Shown: positions 36,651 to 47,883 of the stretch, piece after piece
Numbering within the stretch: position 1 is the first letter of the stretch
Layout: each line of letters begins with the position of its first letter
Assembly (NCBI RefSeq): GCF_001418085.1
Contig: NZ_LIQH01000030.1
Span: 92,325 to 156,324 of the forward strand
From: Lacinutrix algicola
GTDB taxonomy: Bacteria > Bacteroidota > Bacteroidia > Flavobacteriales > Flavobacteriaceae
Direction: 5' to 3'
DNA: 64,000 bases
Notes under the pieces: generated by a model
What the model saw: the letters and a program-made list of their open reading frames with translations, nothing else
What the model was told of the DNA's origin: nothing
Database searches by the model: none
Made by a program: the position numbers and the translations under genes

Positions 36651-37478
36651 TTAACTAGCGATATATTCTAGAATATGATTGTTAACAATCTCATTTCGTA
36701 AACCGTGTCCATATCCTTTTGTAGTGATAAAAGTAGCATTTTTATGATTTTTTGCAATCATCTCAGCATCATTATATGGGATGATTTTATCCTCAACATC
36801 GTGAATAATAAGTGTTTTAGTATCTATGTTTTTAGCGAAATTAGCTAAAGAGAAATAAGACGGTAAATTGTTAAAACGTTTTAAGACTAAATTGTTTAGT
36901 CCGTTTTCAATACGTTTATTATAACCCATCATATCTACATAGCGTTTAAATACGCCTGTGAATTCAGATGGAGCTCCAAGTAAAATAAGTTTTTCTAAAT
37001 TTTTATTCTGATATTTATTTTGGTAAAAACCTGTAGCCATTCCTCCAACCGAATGTCCAATTATTATGTCTGCTTTGTAATGTTCTGCTGCAAGATGAAT
37101 ACATTCTGAATACATAACTGCATTAAACTGTTTTCCGCTAGAAGCGCCATGTGCAGGAGCATCAAGTGCAATAATATTATAATTTAATGCTTTTAGTTGA
37201 TTAATTAAAACTTCCCAACGGTGTGTATTACTTTCCCAACCATGAGCGAGTAAAATAGTTTTACCTGCACCTTTCCAATTATATGTTAAGATATTAAGAT
37301 TCTCATGTTTTAATTGATGTGTTTCTGCCGAATCTAAAAAAGCTTTTTGTTTCTCTAAAACGCGTCCTTTTCTTGGAGTAGCAAATAAATCTAATGCTTT
37401 ATCCGAAGCATATTTTGGAGAAATATAACTTATAGCGTTTAAAGAGTTACCTATAATTTTTATTATTGTATTGGACAT
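36651..37478 (-). CDS. Alpha/beta-fold hydrolase
   Basis: The 275-residue protein has the hydrolase core: TILLAHGWESNTHRWEVLIN (oxyanion region, about residues 73-92), the nucleophile serine in IIGHSVGGMATGFY, an aspartate in IIHDVEDKIIPYNDA and the histidine in GYGHGLRNEIV. No signal peptide is seen, so it is cytoplasmic. Substrate unknown. It is the first of a series of minus-strand genes, 16 bases upstream of rluF. Confidence 0.85.
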   Translation of the reverse strand: MSNTIIKIIGNSLNAISYISPKYASDKALDLFATPRKGRVLEKQKAFLDSAETHQLKHENLNILTYNWKGAGKTILLAHGWESNTHRWEVLINQLKALNYNIIALDAPAHGASSGKQFNAVMYSECIHLAAEHYKADIIIGHSVGGMATGFYQNKYQNKNLEKLILLGAPSEFTGVFKRYVDMMGYNKRIENGLNNLVLKRFNNLPSYFSLANFAKNIDTKTLIIHDVEDKIIPYNDAEMIAKNHKNATFITTKGYGHGLRNEIVNNHILEYIAS

Positions 37479-37530
37479 CTATACTAGATCATTTTTAGAA
37501 TTATTGTAATTGTTTTAATAAGAAATACCG

Positions 37531-37896
37531 TTACTCTCTATTTACCAAATCCATTGAGAAAGCAGGTGTGCAAATAGCAATGTACTCGCAAGCAATGGTA
37601 AAAGGATTTGAATACTGTACACGCGTGTTTTTTTCTATTTTAATAGATTGACCGGCTTCTAAAATAATTTCCTCATCATCAATAATAAATTGTTTTTTAC
37701 CTTTTATTATATAAGTATATTCGTCGAATTCGGGTGTTTGAAATGGCTCACTCCAGCCAGCAGGAGCAATCATATGTGCAATACTAATGTCTTTATTGCC
37801 GTCTGTTGCTTGTCCAAAATGTTCTTCTATAACTTTGCCATCGGTTGTTGGTACAACAAACGGACTGTTTTGGATAGTGTATTTTCTGTTCTTCAT
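37531..37896 (-). CDS. Small cupin-domain protein
   Basis: One cupin barrel of 121 residues: PEFDEYTYIIKGKKQFIIDD then EIILEAGQSIKIEKNTRVQY are the two cupin motifs. The metal-binding residues are reduced (Glu and Tyr rather than the full His-His-Glu-His set), so an enzymatic role is uncertain; a binding or regulatory role is possible. It follows the YitT gene after 20 bases. Confidence 0.78.
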   Translation of the reverse strand: MKNRKYTIQNSPFVVPTTDGKVIEEHFGQATDGNKDISIAHMIAPAGWSEPFQTPEFDEYTYIIKGKKQFIIDDEEIILEAGQSIKIEKNTRVQYSNPFTIACEYIAICTPAFSMDLVNRE

Positions 37897-37916
37897 ATTG
37901 GCTTCAATTTAAAATA

Positions 37917-38891
37917 CTATTTAAGTGGTTTTTTCTTTATCATTCCTCCTCTTAAATCTTTTACAATGCCCATAATTATAAAAGCACTTTTATCGATCTT
38001 GTCTATTTCGGTGTGTAGTTTTGCAAGCTCTAGTCTTGTTACAATAGTATAAATAATGTCTTTGTCATGCCCTTTTTCTTTTGTATTATAGCCTCCTTTT
38101 CCAGCGTAAATAGTACAAGCACGACCTAATTTGTTTGTAATCATGTCTTGTAAAGCATCGTGATGTTCAGAAATTATAGTAACACCAACATATTCTTCTA
38201 CACCGTCTACTACAAAGTCAACGGTTTTTGCAGCAGCTAAGTATGTTAAAATAGCATATAAAGCAGTTTCAATAGAAAGTGTATAAGCGCCAACCGAGAA
38301 AATAACAATATTAATTAATAGTAAAACATCACCAATGGTAAGCGAGAATTTTCTACTTAAATAAATAGCTAAAACTTCTGTGCCGTCAATAACACTGCCA
38401 CCACGCATTGCCATACCAATTCCTAAACCTAAGAAAAAACCGCCAAAAACGGCAATTAATAACTTGTCATCGGTTATGGTTGGGTAATTTACATAATGCA
38501 CCACAACGGCTAGAAAAGTTATTGCGATAAAGCTTTTTATAGCAAATTTGGTATTAATAGTTCGTGTGGCTAATAATAGAAAAGGAATATTAACTATTAG
38601 TAATAAAACGCCAAGTGATAAAGAGGTTATATTTTGAATTAATAAAGAAATACCGGTAGCTCCACCATCTATAAAATGATTAGGTAGTAAAAATCCTTTA
38701 AGTCCAAATCCAGCAGAAAAAACGCCAATAATTATAAAAATAGACTCTTTTATGGCGTGACTTATTTCTACTTTTATGTTGTTTACAACTGGACCAATTT
38801 CTTGAGGAGTTATGGTCTCTTTTTTTAGTTGTTTTTTTTCTATTCTTTTACGGGCAACGTCTACTAATAATTTTGAAAAAAGTGGATTCAT
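37917..38891 (-). CDS. YitT-family membrane protein
   Basis: The 324 residues comprise a basic N-terminal extension (1-50), a DUF161-type membrane part with five to six hydrophobic segments (GLKGFLLPNHFIDGGATGIS, then LGLGIGMAMRGGSVIDGTEV) and a C-terminal DUF2179 domain (about 235-315, with GKGGYNTKEKGHDKDIIYTI and MGIVKDLRGGMIKKK). The function of the family is not established. The N-terminal extension is longer than in the Bacillus protein. Confidence 0.87.
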   Translation of the reverse strand: MNPLFSKLLVDVARKRIEKKQLKKETITPQEIGPVVNNIKVEISHAIKESIFIIIGVFSAGFGLKGFLLPNHFIDGGATGISLLIQNITSLSLGVLLLIVNIPFLLLATRTINTKFAIKSFIAITFLAVVVHYVNYPTITDDKLLIAVFGGFFLGLGIGMAMRGGSVIDGTEVLAIYLSRKFSLTIGDVLLLINIVIFSVGAYTLSIETALYAILTYLAAAKTVDFVVDGVEEYVGVTIISEHHDALQDMITNKLGRACTIYAGKGGYNTKEKGHDKDIIYTIVTRLELAKLHTEIDKIDKSAFIIMGIVKDLRGGMIKKKPLK

Positions 38892-38994
38892 TACGTTGCA
38901 GTTTTTTGTCTTAATTTAAAAATAAAGCTTTTCGGTTTTTAACCTATTTGGTCTAAAAAACAACTTAATTGTCATTAGGCTATTTAAGATTAAA

Positions 38995-39546
38995 TTACCA
39001 ACCAACCATAAAGTATTTAATTTTTGCAGTATCAGGAATATGAGTTGCTTCAATTTTTTTAGACATATCGAAACGTAATTCTCCGGGTAATTCCTCTTTG
39101 CTAATAGTGAAAAATGTATTGTTTTCATTTACTAAAATCACAACATTTCGTAAGGTGTTTTCTATACTAGATATTTTGTGTTTTGCTTTAATATCTCCAA
39201 ACGTGCTAAGAGTTGTAATACCGGTTTTTGTTTTGTAACGAGAATCTAATACTTTAATGGTACCAATAGTTGCAGTAGAGTCTAAAGCTTCAGTTGGTGA
39301 TAATTCTAATAGTTTCTTTCCGCCTTTTTCGAATATTAAAATATCATTTACATTTCCTAAAAACTCGTCTCCTGCTATTTTTTTTACGATAGAATCTTTT
39401 GCGAAAATTGCTTCAAGATCTTTAACTTGAGTAGAATCTGTTAATAAGCCAATATTATGCTTAGATATAGAAAATGGGTTGACTTCTGTGTTGCAAGATG
39501 TCATTAGTATTGAAATTGTAAGTAGGGTAAAAACTATTTTTTTCAT
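38995..39546 (-). CDS. Unrecognised lipoprotein
   Basis: I do not recognise this 183-residue protein. It has a lipoprotein signal peptide (MKKIVFTLLTISILMTSC, lipidated Cys18) and a mature part of about 165 residues rich in short beta strands, with ILIFEKGGKKLLELSPTEA and a C-terminal KIKYFMVGW. There are no cysteines after the lipobox. It lies between the HerA-like gene and the YitT gene on the same strand but with gaps of about 100 bases on each side. Confidence 0.75.
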   Translation of the reverse strand: MKKIVFTLLTISILMTSCNTEVNPFSISKHNIGLLTDSTQVKDLEAIFAKDSIVKKIAGDEFLGNVNDILIFEKGGKKLLELSPTEALDSTATIGTIKVLDSRYKTKTGITTLSTFGDIKAKHKISSIENTLRNVVILVNENNTFFTISKEELPGELRFDMSKKIEATHIPDTAKIKYFMVGW

Positions 39547-39564
39547 GGGTATTATTTGCTTTTT

Positions 39565-39590
39565 GTTTCCGCAAAGACGGAAACCTTTTT
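39565..39590. repeat. GC-rich hairpin repeat
   Basis: GTTTCCG (39565-39571) pairs with CGGAAAC (39578-39584) around CAAAGA. A T-run follows only on the + strand, where no gene ends, so it is not a terminator of the HerA-like gene. It looks like a short dispersed intergenic repeat. Confidence 0.4.
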
Positions 39591-39652
39591 GTAATATTAT
39601 ATTTGGGTTGTATGATTTGTTTTCGGTAAGTACCAGAACTAGCTTTACTTTT

Positions 39653-41188
39653 TTACATCATCTTTTTTAAGATTCCAAAAACACTTCTAATAAAAGTAGC
39701 GCTAGTTAAAACTTTAATAATTGGATTTTGTGCTGTGCTTTTCCTTCTTGTTGTCGTTCTACTTGCTTTTTTCGCTTTAGCTGCGGCTTCTTCTCTCTCT
39801 TCTTTAGCATCGGCTTTAATTTTTGCTTCTTCTGCTTTGTCAATTCTTTTGTTAAGCATTTCGTAAGCACTTTCTCTGTCTATCTCTTCATTGTATTTTA
39901 ATACTAGTTTAGAGTCGTCAAGTAAATTTTGTAACTCTGTTTTAGTTAACACATCCATACGGCTCATTGGAGCACGCATCATAGTTGCAGCTAATGGAGT
40001 AGGTCGTCCTTTTTCGTCTAATGCAGATACTAATGCTTCTCCTGTTCCTAGTGAGGTTAGAATTTCAGCAGTGTCATAATAATCTGTATCAGGATAGTTT
40101 TGTGCAGCAAGTTTAATTGCTTTTCTGTCTTTAGCAGTAAAAGCACGTAAAGCATGTTGTATTTTTAAGCCAAGCTGACTTAATACTCCTTCAGGAACAT
40201 CGGTTGGGTTTTGAGTAACAAAGTACAAACCAACACCTTTACTACGTATTAATTTGACAATACTTTCTATTTGACTTAATAATGCTTTAGAGGCTTCATT
40301 GAAAATTAAATGGGCTTCGTCTATAAACATAATTAATTCTGGTTTTCCAGAATCACCTTGCTCAGGCATAGTTTCATAAATTTCAGCTAAAAGGCTTAAC
40401 ATAAATGTAGAAAACAGTTTTGGTTTATCTTGAACATCTGTTAAGCGAATAATGTTTATATAACCTTTGCCGTCTCTTGTAGTTCTTAATAAATCTTCAA
40501 CTTCAAAACTCTTTTCTCCAAAAAACAAATCTCCTCCTTGTTGTTCTATTTCAACAACTTTACGTAAAATAGCTCCAGTAGAAGCACTTGATATTCTACC
40601 ATATTCATCAGAAAATTCTTCTTTTCCTTCTTTAGTAGCGTATTGTAATATTTTTTTGAAATCTTTTAAATCTAAAAGCGGAAGTTTATTGTCGTCACAA
40701 TATTTAAAAATTACTGCAACAACACCAGATTGTGTATCTGTTAAATCTAAAATACGAGATAGTAAAACTGGACCAAATTCAATAACAGTAGCACGTAAGC
40801 GTACACCATCTTGTTCAGACAACGACATTACTTCTACAGGAAAGCCTTTCGCTTCGAAGTCTAAACCAATTTTAGCATGACGTTCGTCTATTTTTTCATG
40901 ACCAGGACTTGGTTGTGCCAATCCACTTAAGTCACCTTTTATGTCCATAAGTAAAACAGGAATACCTTTTTCACTTAAATTCTCAGCTAAAACTTGGAGT
41001 GTTTTTGTTTTCCCAGTTCCAGTAGCTCCAGCAATTAAGCCATGACGATTCATGGTTTTTAAAGGTATTTTTACAAAAGCGTCTTTAATGGTTTTGCCAT
41101 CTAACATTGCTGAGCCTAAGGTTATAAATTCTCCTTTGGTGGTGTTTCCGTCTGTGATGTGTTTAAAGAATTCGTCTTGTCTGCTCAT
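39653..41188 (-). CDS. HerA-like ATPase, DUF853/YjgR family
   Basis: The 511 residues carry a P-loop (AGATGTGKTKTLQVLAE, about residues 53-69), a Walker B region (LIMFIDEAHLIFNEAS) and the motif GVGLYFVTQNPTDVPEGVLS, the core of the HerA/FtsK-like group called DUF853. An Ala/Lys/Glu-rich coiled stretch (about 445-490) precedes a short hydrophobic end. Members are suspected to act on DNA or as phosphotransferases; the role is not settled. The candidate promoter upstream (CAA at 41244, TAAAGATA at 41215 read on the minus strand) is imperfect. Confidence 0.85.
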   Translation of the reverse strand: MSRQDEFFKHITDGNTTKGEFITLGSAMLDGKTIKDAFVKIPLKTMNRHGLIAGATGTGKTKTLQVLAENLSEKGIPVLLMDIKGDLSGLAQPSPGHEKIDERHAKIGLDFEAKGFPVEVMSLSEQDGVRLRATVIEFGPVLLSRILDLTDTQSGVVAVIFKYCDDNKLPLLDLKDFKKILQYATKEGKEEFSDEYGRISSASTGAILRKVVEIEQQGGDLFFGEKSFEVEDLLRTTRDGKGYINIIRLTDVQDKPKLFSTFMLSLLAEIYETMPEQGDSGKPELIMFIDEAHLIFNEASKALLSQIESIVKLIRSKGVGLYFVTQNPTDVPEGVLSQLGLKIQHALRAFTAKDRKAIKLAAQNYPDTDYYDTAEILTSLGTGEALVSALDEKGRPTPLAATMMRAPMSRMDVLTKTELQNLLDDSKLVLKYNEEIDRESAYEMLNKRIDKAEEAKIKADAKEEREEAAAKAKKASRTTTRRKSTAQNPIIKVLTSATFIRSVFGILKKMM

Positions 41189-41286
41189 GATGGTTTAATT
41201 TTATAAAAGTATAGTAAAGATAAAGAAGAAAAATATCATTTTTCAACTACAAATAAATGATTTCAAAGTATTTGCATAATTAAAGT

Positions 41287-41985
41287 TTAATCAAGTTTGC
41301 TAATACCTAAATTTATAAATCTAGCATCTAACTCAACTCCTCCATTATTTAATACATAGCGAAATGTAACAGAGTCGTTTGCTGATACAGGATACATTAC
41401 ATTTCCACTAGTTCCCCAATAATCAGTACTTGGTAAGCTCGAAAAACCTCTAGATAAATAGGCGACTAAATTCCCATTAATTTCTAAGGCTAAAATGTAT
41501 TTTTTATTGCCACTTGGCATGTTTCTAGTTGAAAGTGATGCACTAAATAGGTAATTGCCATCTTCTTTTATTCTAAGTTTACCATTGCTAATAACTTGAT
41601 AAATACTTGAGTTTGTAGTTATAATATCTGCGGTTCCAATTGGAAAATTTATAAAGTTATTGTCTGGAGTTTCTAATGCATCATTTCCAGCAGAATAACT
41701 TTTGTTTAGTATTATACTGTTGTTTGATGTGCTAGACCATTTATTGTTTTTATAAACACATAAAGAATTTAATGTAGTGTTAAAAACTAAAGAGCCAGTT
41801 AGAGGAGTGGTTATTAAGTTCATTTCTTCTGTAGTCATTCTTGGAGGAACAAAAGCTCCAGTTGTACTATCTACTTGAAGCGCAGAGCCATCGTCAGGGT
41901 TTGTTGTGCCAATTGCAACTTGTGAATAAATAGAGGATGTGTAAAGGAAGGATGCTATTAATAGGTACAGAAAATTGTTTTTCAT
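41287..41985 (-). CDS. Secreted protein with C1q/TNF-like C-terminal domain
   Basis: A signal peptide (residues 1-21, ending SIYSQ) leads into VAIGTTNPDDGSALQVDSTT and GAFVPPRMTTEEMN, the N-terminal pattern of a widespread group of flavobacterial secreted proteins. The last 140 residues are predicted beta-rich, with INFPIGTADIITT and DGNYLFSASLSTRNM resembling a C1q/TNF-like jelly roll. No T9SS tail is seen. Function unknown; a role in cell-surface or matrix structure is a guess. Confidence 0.7.
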   Translation of the reverse strand: MKNNFLYLLIASFLYTSSIYSQVAIGTTNPDDGSALQVDSTTGAFVPPRMTTEEMNLITTPLTGSLVFNTTLNSLCVYKNNKWSSTSNNSIILNKSYSAGNDALETPDNNFINFPIGTADIITTNSSIYQVISNGKLRIKEDGNYLFSASLSTRNMPSGNKKYILALEINGNLVAYLSRGFSSLPSTDYWGTSGNVMYPVSANDSVTFRYVLNNGGVELDARFINLGISKLD

Positions 41986-42079
41986 TAAGAATTAGTTGAG
42001 GGAATTATTTTTTACTATTGAAGCGAAATTAGAAAAAATAATTAGAATAATTAAAGACTTAAAAGATTAACTTAATTTC

Positions 42080-42087
42080 TATCTTTG
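42080..42087 (+). promoter_or_regulatory. -7 box at the queE start (leaderless candidate)
   Basis: TATCTTTG is the most common form of the TAnnTTTG box and ends 6 bases before the queE ATG. Initiation 5-8 bases downstream would place the RNA start on the ATG itself. The -33 TTG is not evident. Confidence 0.5.
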
Positions 42088-42093
42088 CAAGCT

Positions 42094-42723
42094 ATGACGG
42101 AAGAAGTTCAAGATTTAGTAAATCAAGGGAAAATGTTGCCTTTAATGGAGGAATTTTACACTATACAAGGTGAAGGATTCCATAAAGGTACAGCTGCTTA
42201 TTTTATAAGAATTGGTGGTTGTGATGTTGGTTGCCATTGGTGCGATGTTAAAGAAAGTTGGAATGCACAATTACATCCTCCTACAGGAATTGAGCAAATT
42301 GTTGCAAACGCAAAAAAATATAGTAAAACTATTGTTGTTACAGGTGGTGAACCATTAACTTGGGACATGACGGAATTAACAAAGCAGTTAAAAGCTGAAG
42401 ATATGAGTATTCATATTGAAACTTCGGGTGCTTATGAGTTGTCTGGACAATGGGATTGGATTTGTTTGTCTCCAAAAAAGATGAAACTCCCAACACAAGG
42501 CGTTTACGATAATGCCAACGAATTAAAATGTATTATTTTTAATAAAGACGATTTTCGCTTCGCGGAAGAGCAAGCTGCTAAGGTAAATGGTGATTGCATT
42601 TTATATTTGCAACCAGAATGGAGTAAAAGAGATACAATGGTGCCTTTAATTGTTGATTATGTTATGGCTAACCCAAAATGGAAAGTTTCTCTACAGACAC
42701 ATAAGTATTTAAATATTCCTTAA
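42094..42723 (+). CDS. queE: 7-carboxy-7-deazaguanine synthase
   Basis: QueE is a radical SAM enzyme that makes 7-carboxy-7-deazaguanine on the way to queuosine and related bases. The ATG at 42094 gives 209 residues (MTEEVQDLVNQGKMLPLMEE); an upstream TTG lies inside the -7 box and is rejected. The FeS-cluster motif CX3CX2C is in GGCDVGCHWCDVKESW (about residues 48-63), with EEFYTIQGEGFHKGTAAYFI before it and TGGEPLTWDM after. The other queuosine genes are not nearby. Confidence 0.93.
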   Translation: MTEEVQDLVNQGKMLPLMEEFYTIQGEGFHKGTAAYFIRIGGCDVGCHWCDVKESWNAQLHPPTGIEQIVANAKKYSKTIVVTGGEPLTWDMTELTKQLKAEDMSIHIETSGAYELSGQWDWICLSPKKMKLPTQGVYDNANELKCIIFNKDDFRFAEEQAAKVNGDCILYLQPEWSKRDTMVPLIVDYVMANPKWKVSLQTHKYLNIP

Positions 42724-43068
42724 AATAGAAGATCCTTAGTTTTAGGGATTCTTTATATATTTATAATAAATAACACGCTTACTTTTTTATTGAAAGAAGC
42801 GTGTTTTTTTATGCTTTTTATTTAGTGTTTTGTGAATTTTAGTGCTTTTATCTTTGTTGTTTCTTGCAATAGCTTAATAATTTGTTTTCTGAATTTCAAT
42901 TTTAAATCTTTTTTCTTAAAATTCAATTGAAATAATTTCATTTAACATTTAAAATGTTAATTTTAGTTTTAATATGAAAGCATTTAGTTGTTATATGTTT
43001 TATAAATGAAACATTAATTCAATATTTGCTTGACAATCAATAATAAAAGAATTTAAAATATATAAGTT
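42724..43068. other. Gene-free AT-rich stretch between queE and asnB
   Basis: The 345 bases hold the queE terminator (42772-42811), a weaker hairpin right behind the stop (42729-42751), and two AT-rich inverted repeats around 42890-42965 (one centred on ACATTTAAAATGT). No open frame, tRNA or clear promoter is seen; the TATTTG at about 43023 is one base short of the -7 consensus. The asnB promoter must lie here. Confidence 0.5.
42772..42811 (+). terminator. Intrinsic terminator after queE
   Basis: AACACGCTT (42772-42780) pairs with AAGCGTGTT (42797-42805), followed by a run of T. Confidence 0.85.
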
Positions 43069-44733
43069 ATGTGTGGAATTGTATGTGCTTTCGACCTTAA
43101 ACAAAAAAGTGAAGATTTAAGACCTCAGGTTTTAGAAATGTCTAAAACTATTCGTCATCGCGGACCAGACTGGTCCGGAATTTATAGTGACGATAAAGCT
43201 ATTTTAGCTCATGAGCGTTTAGCAATTGTAGATCCAGCTTCTGGAAAACAACCGCTATTTAGTCCTGATAATAAATTAGTGTTAGCAGCAAATGGAGAAA
43301 TATATAACCACAGAGAATTACGTAAGCAATTTGAAGGCAAGTACGATTTTAAAACAGAAAGCGATTGCGAAGTTATCTTAGCTTTGTACCAAGAAAAAGG
43401 AGTTGATTTTGTAGATGAAATGAATGGAATCTTCGGATTTGCTATTTACGATACAGAAAAAGACGAATACTTTATTGCTCGTGATCATATGGGAATTATT
43501 CCTTTATATATAGGATGGGATCAAAACGGAACTTTTTATGTTGCTTCAGAGTTAAAAGCTTTAGAAGGTATTTGTACTAAAATAGAATTATTTCCTCCAG
43601 GACATTATATGTCTAGTAAAGATGGCGAATATGTAAAATGGTACAAAAGAGATTGGAGCGAATATGATGCAGTTAAAGATAACGAAACAAGTATTGCAGT
43701 AATAAAAGAGGCTTTAGAAGCTGCGGTGCATAGACAATTAATGAGCGATGTGCCTTATGGAGTGTTACTTTCTGGAGGTTTAGATTCTTCAGTAGTATCA
43801 GCTATAGCAAAAAAATATGCACAAAAACGTATTGAGACTGGAGACGAAAAAGAGGCTTGGTATCCACAAACGCATTCATTTGCAGTAGGATTAGAAGGTT
43901 CTCCAGATTTAGCAGCGGCACAAAAAGTTGCAGATCATATTGGAACTGTACATCACGAAATAAAATTTACAATCCAAGAAGGTTTAGATGCTATTAAAGA
44001 TGTTATTTATAACATCGAAACGTATGATATTACAACTATTCGTTCTTCAACTCCTATGTATTTAATGGCAAGAGTTATTAAGTCTATGGGTATTAAAATG
44101 GTTTTATCTGGTGAAGGTGCCGACGAGATTTTTGGAGGTTATTTATACTTTCATAAAGCGCCAAATGCAAAAGAGTTTCATGAAGAAACGGTTAGAAAAT
44201 TGGATAAATTACACATGTACGATTGTTTAAGAGCTAACAAGAGTTTAGCTGCTTGGGGAATTGAAGGACGTGTGCCATTTCTAGATAAAGAATTTATGGA
44301 TGTTGCAATGCGCATTAATCCTCAAGATAAAATGATTAACGGAGAACGCATGGAAAAATGGGTTATACGTAAAGCATTTGAAGACATGTTGCCAGAAAGT
44401 GTAGCTTGGAGACAAAAGGAGCAGTTTAGCGACGGTGTTGGGTATAGCTGGATTGATACGCTTAAAGAAGTTGTAGATGCAGTAGTAACAGATGAGCAGA
44501 TGGAGAATGCAGCATATAGGTTTCCAATACAAACACCTCAAAATAAAGAAGAATTCTATTACCGTTCAATTTTTGAAGAACACTTTCCAAGTGACGCAGC
44601 AGCATTAAGTGTACCTCAAGAGGCAAGTGTAGCTTGTAGTACAGCTATTGCTTTAGAGTGGGATGAGGCATTTAAGAACATGAACGAACCTTCTGGTCGT
44701 GCCATTGCAAATGTGCATGATAAAGCATATTAA
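43069..44733 (+). CDS. asnB: Asparagine synthase B, glutamine-hydrolysing
   Basis: AsnB makes asparagine from aspartate with glutamine-derived ammonia and ATP. The start MCGIVCAFDL exposes Cys2 as the glutaminase nucleophile after methionine removal; RHRGPDWSGIY and AANGEIYNHRELR complete that domain. The synthetase domain has the ATP loop LLSGGLDSSVVSAIA (about residues 232-246) and LSGEGADEIFGGYLYFHKAP. 554 residues equals the usual length. It has a terminator behind it. Confidence 0.96.
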   Translation: MCGIVCAFDLKQKSEDLRPQVLEMSKTIRHRGPDWSGIYSDDKAILAHERLAIVDPASGKQPLFSPDNKLVLAANGEIYNHRELRKQFEGKYDFKTESDCEVILALYQEKGVDFVDEMNGIFGFAIYDTEKDEYFIARDHMGIIPLYIGWDQNGTFYVASELKALEGICTKIELFPPGHYMSSKDGEYVKWYKRDWSEYDAVKDNETSIAVIKEALEAAVHRQLMSDVPYGVLLSGGLDSSVVSAIAKKYAQKRIETGDEKEAWYPQTHSFAVGLEGSPDLAAAQKVADHIGTVHHEIKFTIQEGLDAIKDVIYNIETYDITTIRSSTPMYLMARVIKSMGIKMVLSGEGADEIFGGYLYFHKAPNAKEFHEETVRKLDKLHMYDCLRANKSLAAWGIEGRVPFLDKEFMDVAMRINPQDKMINGERMEKWVIRKAFEDMLPESVAWRQKEQFSDGVGYSWIDTLKEVVDAVVTDEQMENAAYRFPIQTPQNKEEFYYRSIFEEHFPSDAAALSVPQEASVACSTAIALEWDEAFKNMNEPSGRAIANVHDKAY

Positions 44734-44835
44734 TACGTGTTTGGTTCTTTAAGAAGAGTGATGGAATCTGTCATTTTATTATAAATTAAATACTATCAAT
44801 AAACGAAAGTGCATACCGTTTTTTAGCATACATTT

Positions 44836-44858
44836 ACCGCTCTAATAGAGCGGTTTTG
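44836..44858 (+). terminator. Intrinsic terminator after asnB
   Basis: CCGCTCT and AGAGCGG form a perfect seven-pair stem with a three-base loop, followed by TTTTG and more T. Confidence 0.82.
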
Positions 44859-44938
44859 TTTTTAACAAAATTGCTGTAATTAAATAACTTGTGTTATGAA
44901 ATATATGGTAATTTTAACATTCTTTTTTAAATAACCTA

Positions 44939-45529
44939 GTGCAAACGCACTTCGAGGAAATTATCTCAAGCTTTTTAGAAAAGCGTGTAGGTATATCTAA
45001 AGCTTTTTTAAGTGAAGACTTAGCTTTTCAATTAAAATCAAATTTATTATCACTTTACGAAAATGAGGCTTTAAGTTTAGCAGGTATTGCTAATTCTCAT
45101 TTGTTTAATCACGATAATTCTATAAGAAGAGATAAGATTTTTTGGTTGAATAAAGCAGATAATAATATTTATGAGAAGCAATTCTTTAGTTTAATAGACG
45201 AATTCGTGTTGTATCTCAATCAAACTTGCTTTGCCGGAATAAAAAGTTACGAATTTCATTATGCACTCTACGAAAAAGGTGCTTTTTATAAAAAACATAT
45301 AGATCAGTTTAAAACTGATAATAGTCGTGTTTTTTCTATAATCATGTACTTAAATAGTGGTTGGTTGACTAAGGATGGAGGAGAATTAAAACTATATCAA
45401 GAAACTGGAATCGATATAATTTCTCCAGACAATCTTAAATGTGTTTTCTTTAAAAGTAATGAGATTGAGCATGAAGTTTTAGTCACTAATACTTCTAGAA
45501 TGAGTATTACGGGTTGGTTAAAATCATAA
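44939..45529 (+). CDS. 2-oxoglutarate/Fe(II)-dependent oxygenase
   Basis: The 196-residue protein matches the prolyl-4-hydroxylase-like 2OG-Fe(II) group. The iron ligands are in YKKHIDQFKTDNSRV (His and Asp, about residues 118-132) and NEIEHEVL (His, near 180), and the arginine that binds 2-oxoglutarate is in TSRMSITGWLKS at the end. The start is GTG at 44939; no ATG precedes it in frame without a stop. Substrate unknown. It stands alone before gyrB. Confidence 0.82.
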   Translation: MQTHFEEIISSFLEKRVGISKAFLSEDLAFQLKSNLLSLYENEALSLAGIANSHLFNHDNSIRRDKIFWLNKADNNIYEKQFFSLIDEFVLYLNQTCFAGIKSYEFHYALYEKGAFYKKHIDQFKTDNSRVFSIIMYLNSGWLTKDGGELKLYQETGIDIISPDNLKCVFFKSNEIEHEVLVTNTSRMSITGWLKS

Positions 45530-47788
<2,259 letters not shown>

Positions 47789-47805
47789 CACTTAATATAA
47801 AACTA

Positions 47806-47842
47806 AAAAAACACCTTCAGTAAAACTATTGAAGGTGTTTTT
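47806..47842 (+). terminator. Intrinsic terminator after gyrB
   Basis: AAAACACCTTCA pairs with TGAAGGTGTTTT around an 11-base loop, followed by T. Confidence 0.88.
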
Positions 47843-47883
47843 GCGTTAATAAATGTAGAACCCAAACCTAAACATATATTAAA

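Noticed and set aside
37690..38052. 120-codon open frame on the + strand over the cupin and YitT genes
   Set aside because: Antisense to two recognisable domains, with no family match of its own.
40467..40880. 137-codon open frame on the + strand within the HerA-like gene
   Set aside because: Antisense to a conserved ATPase region; codon pattern is the mirror of the real gene.
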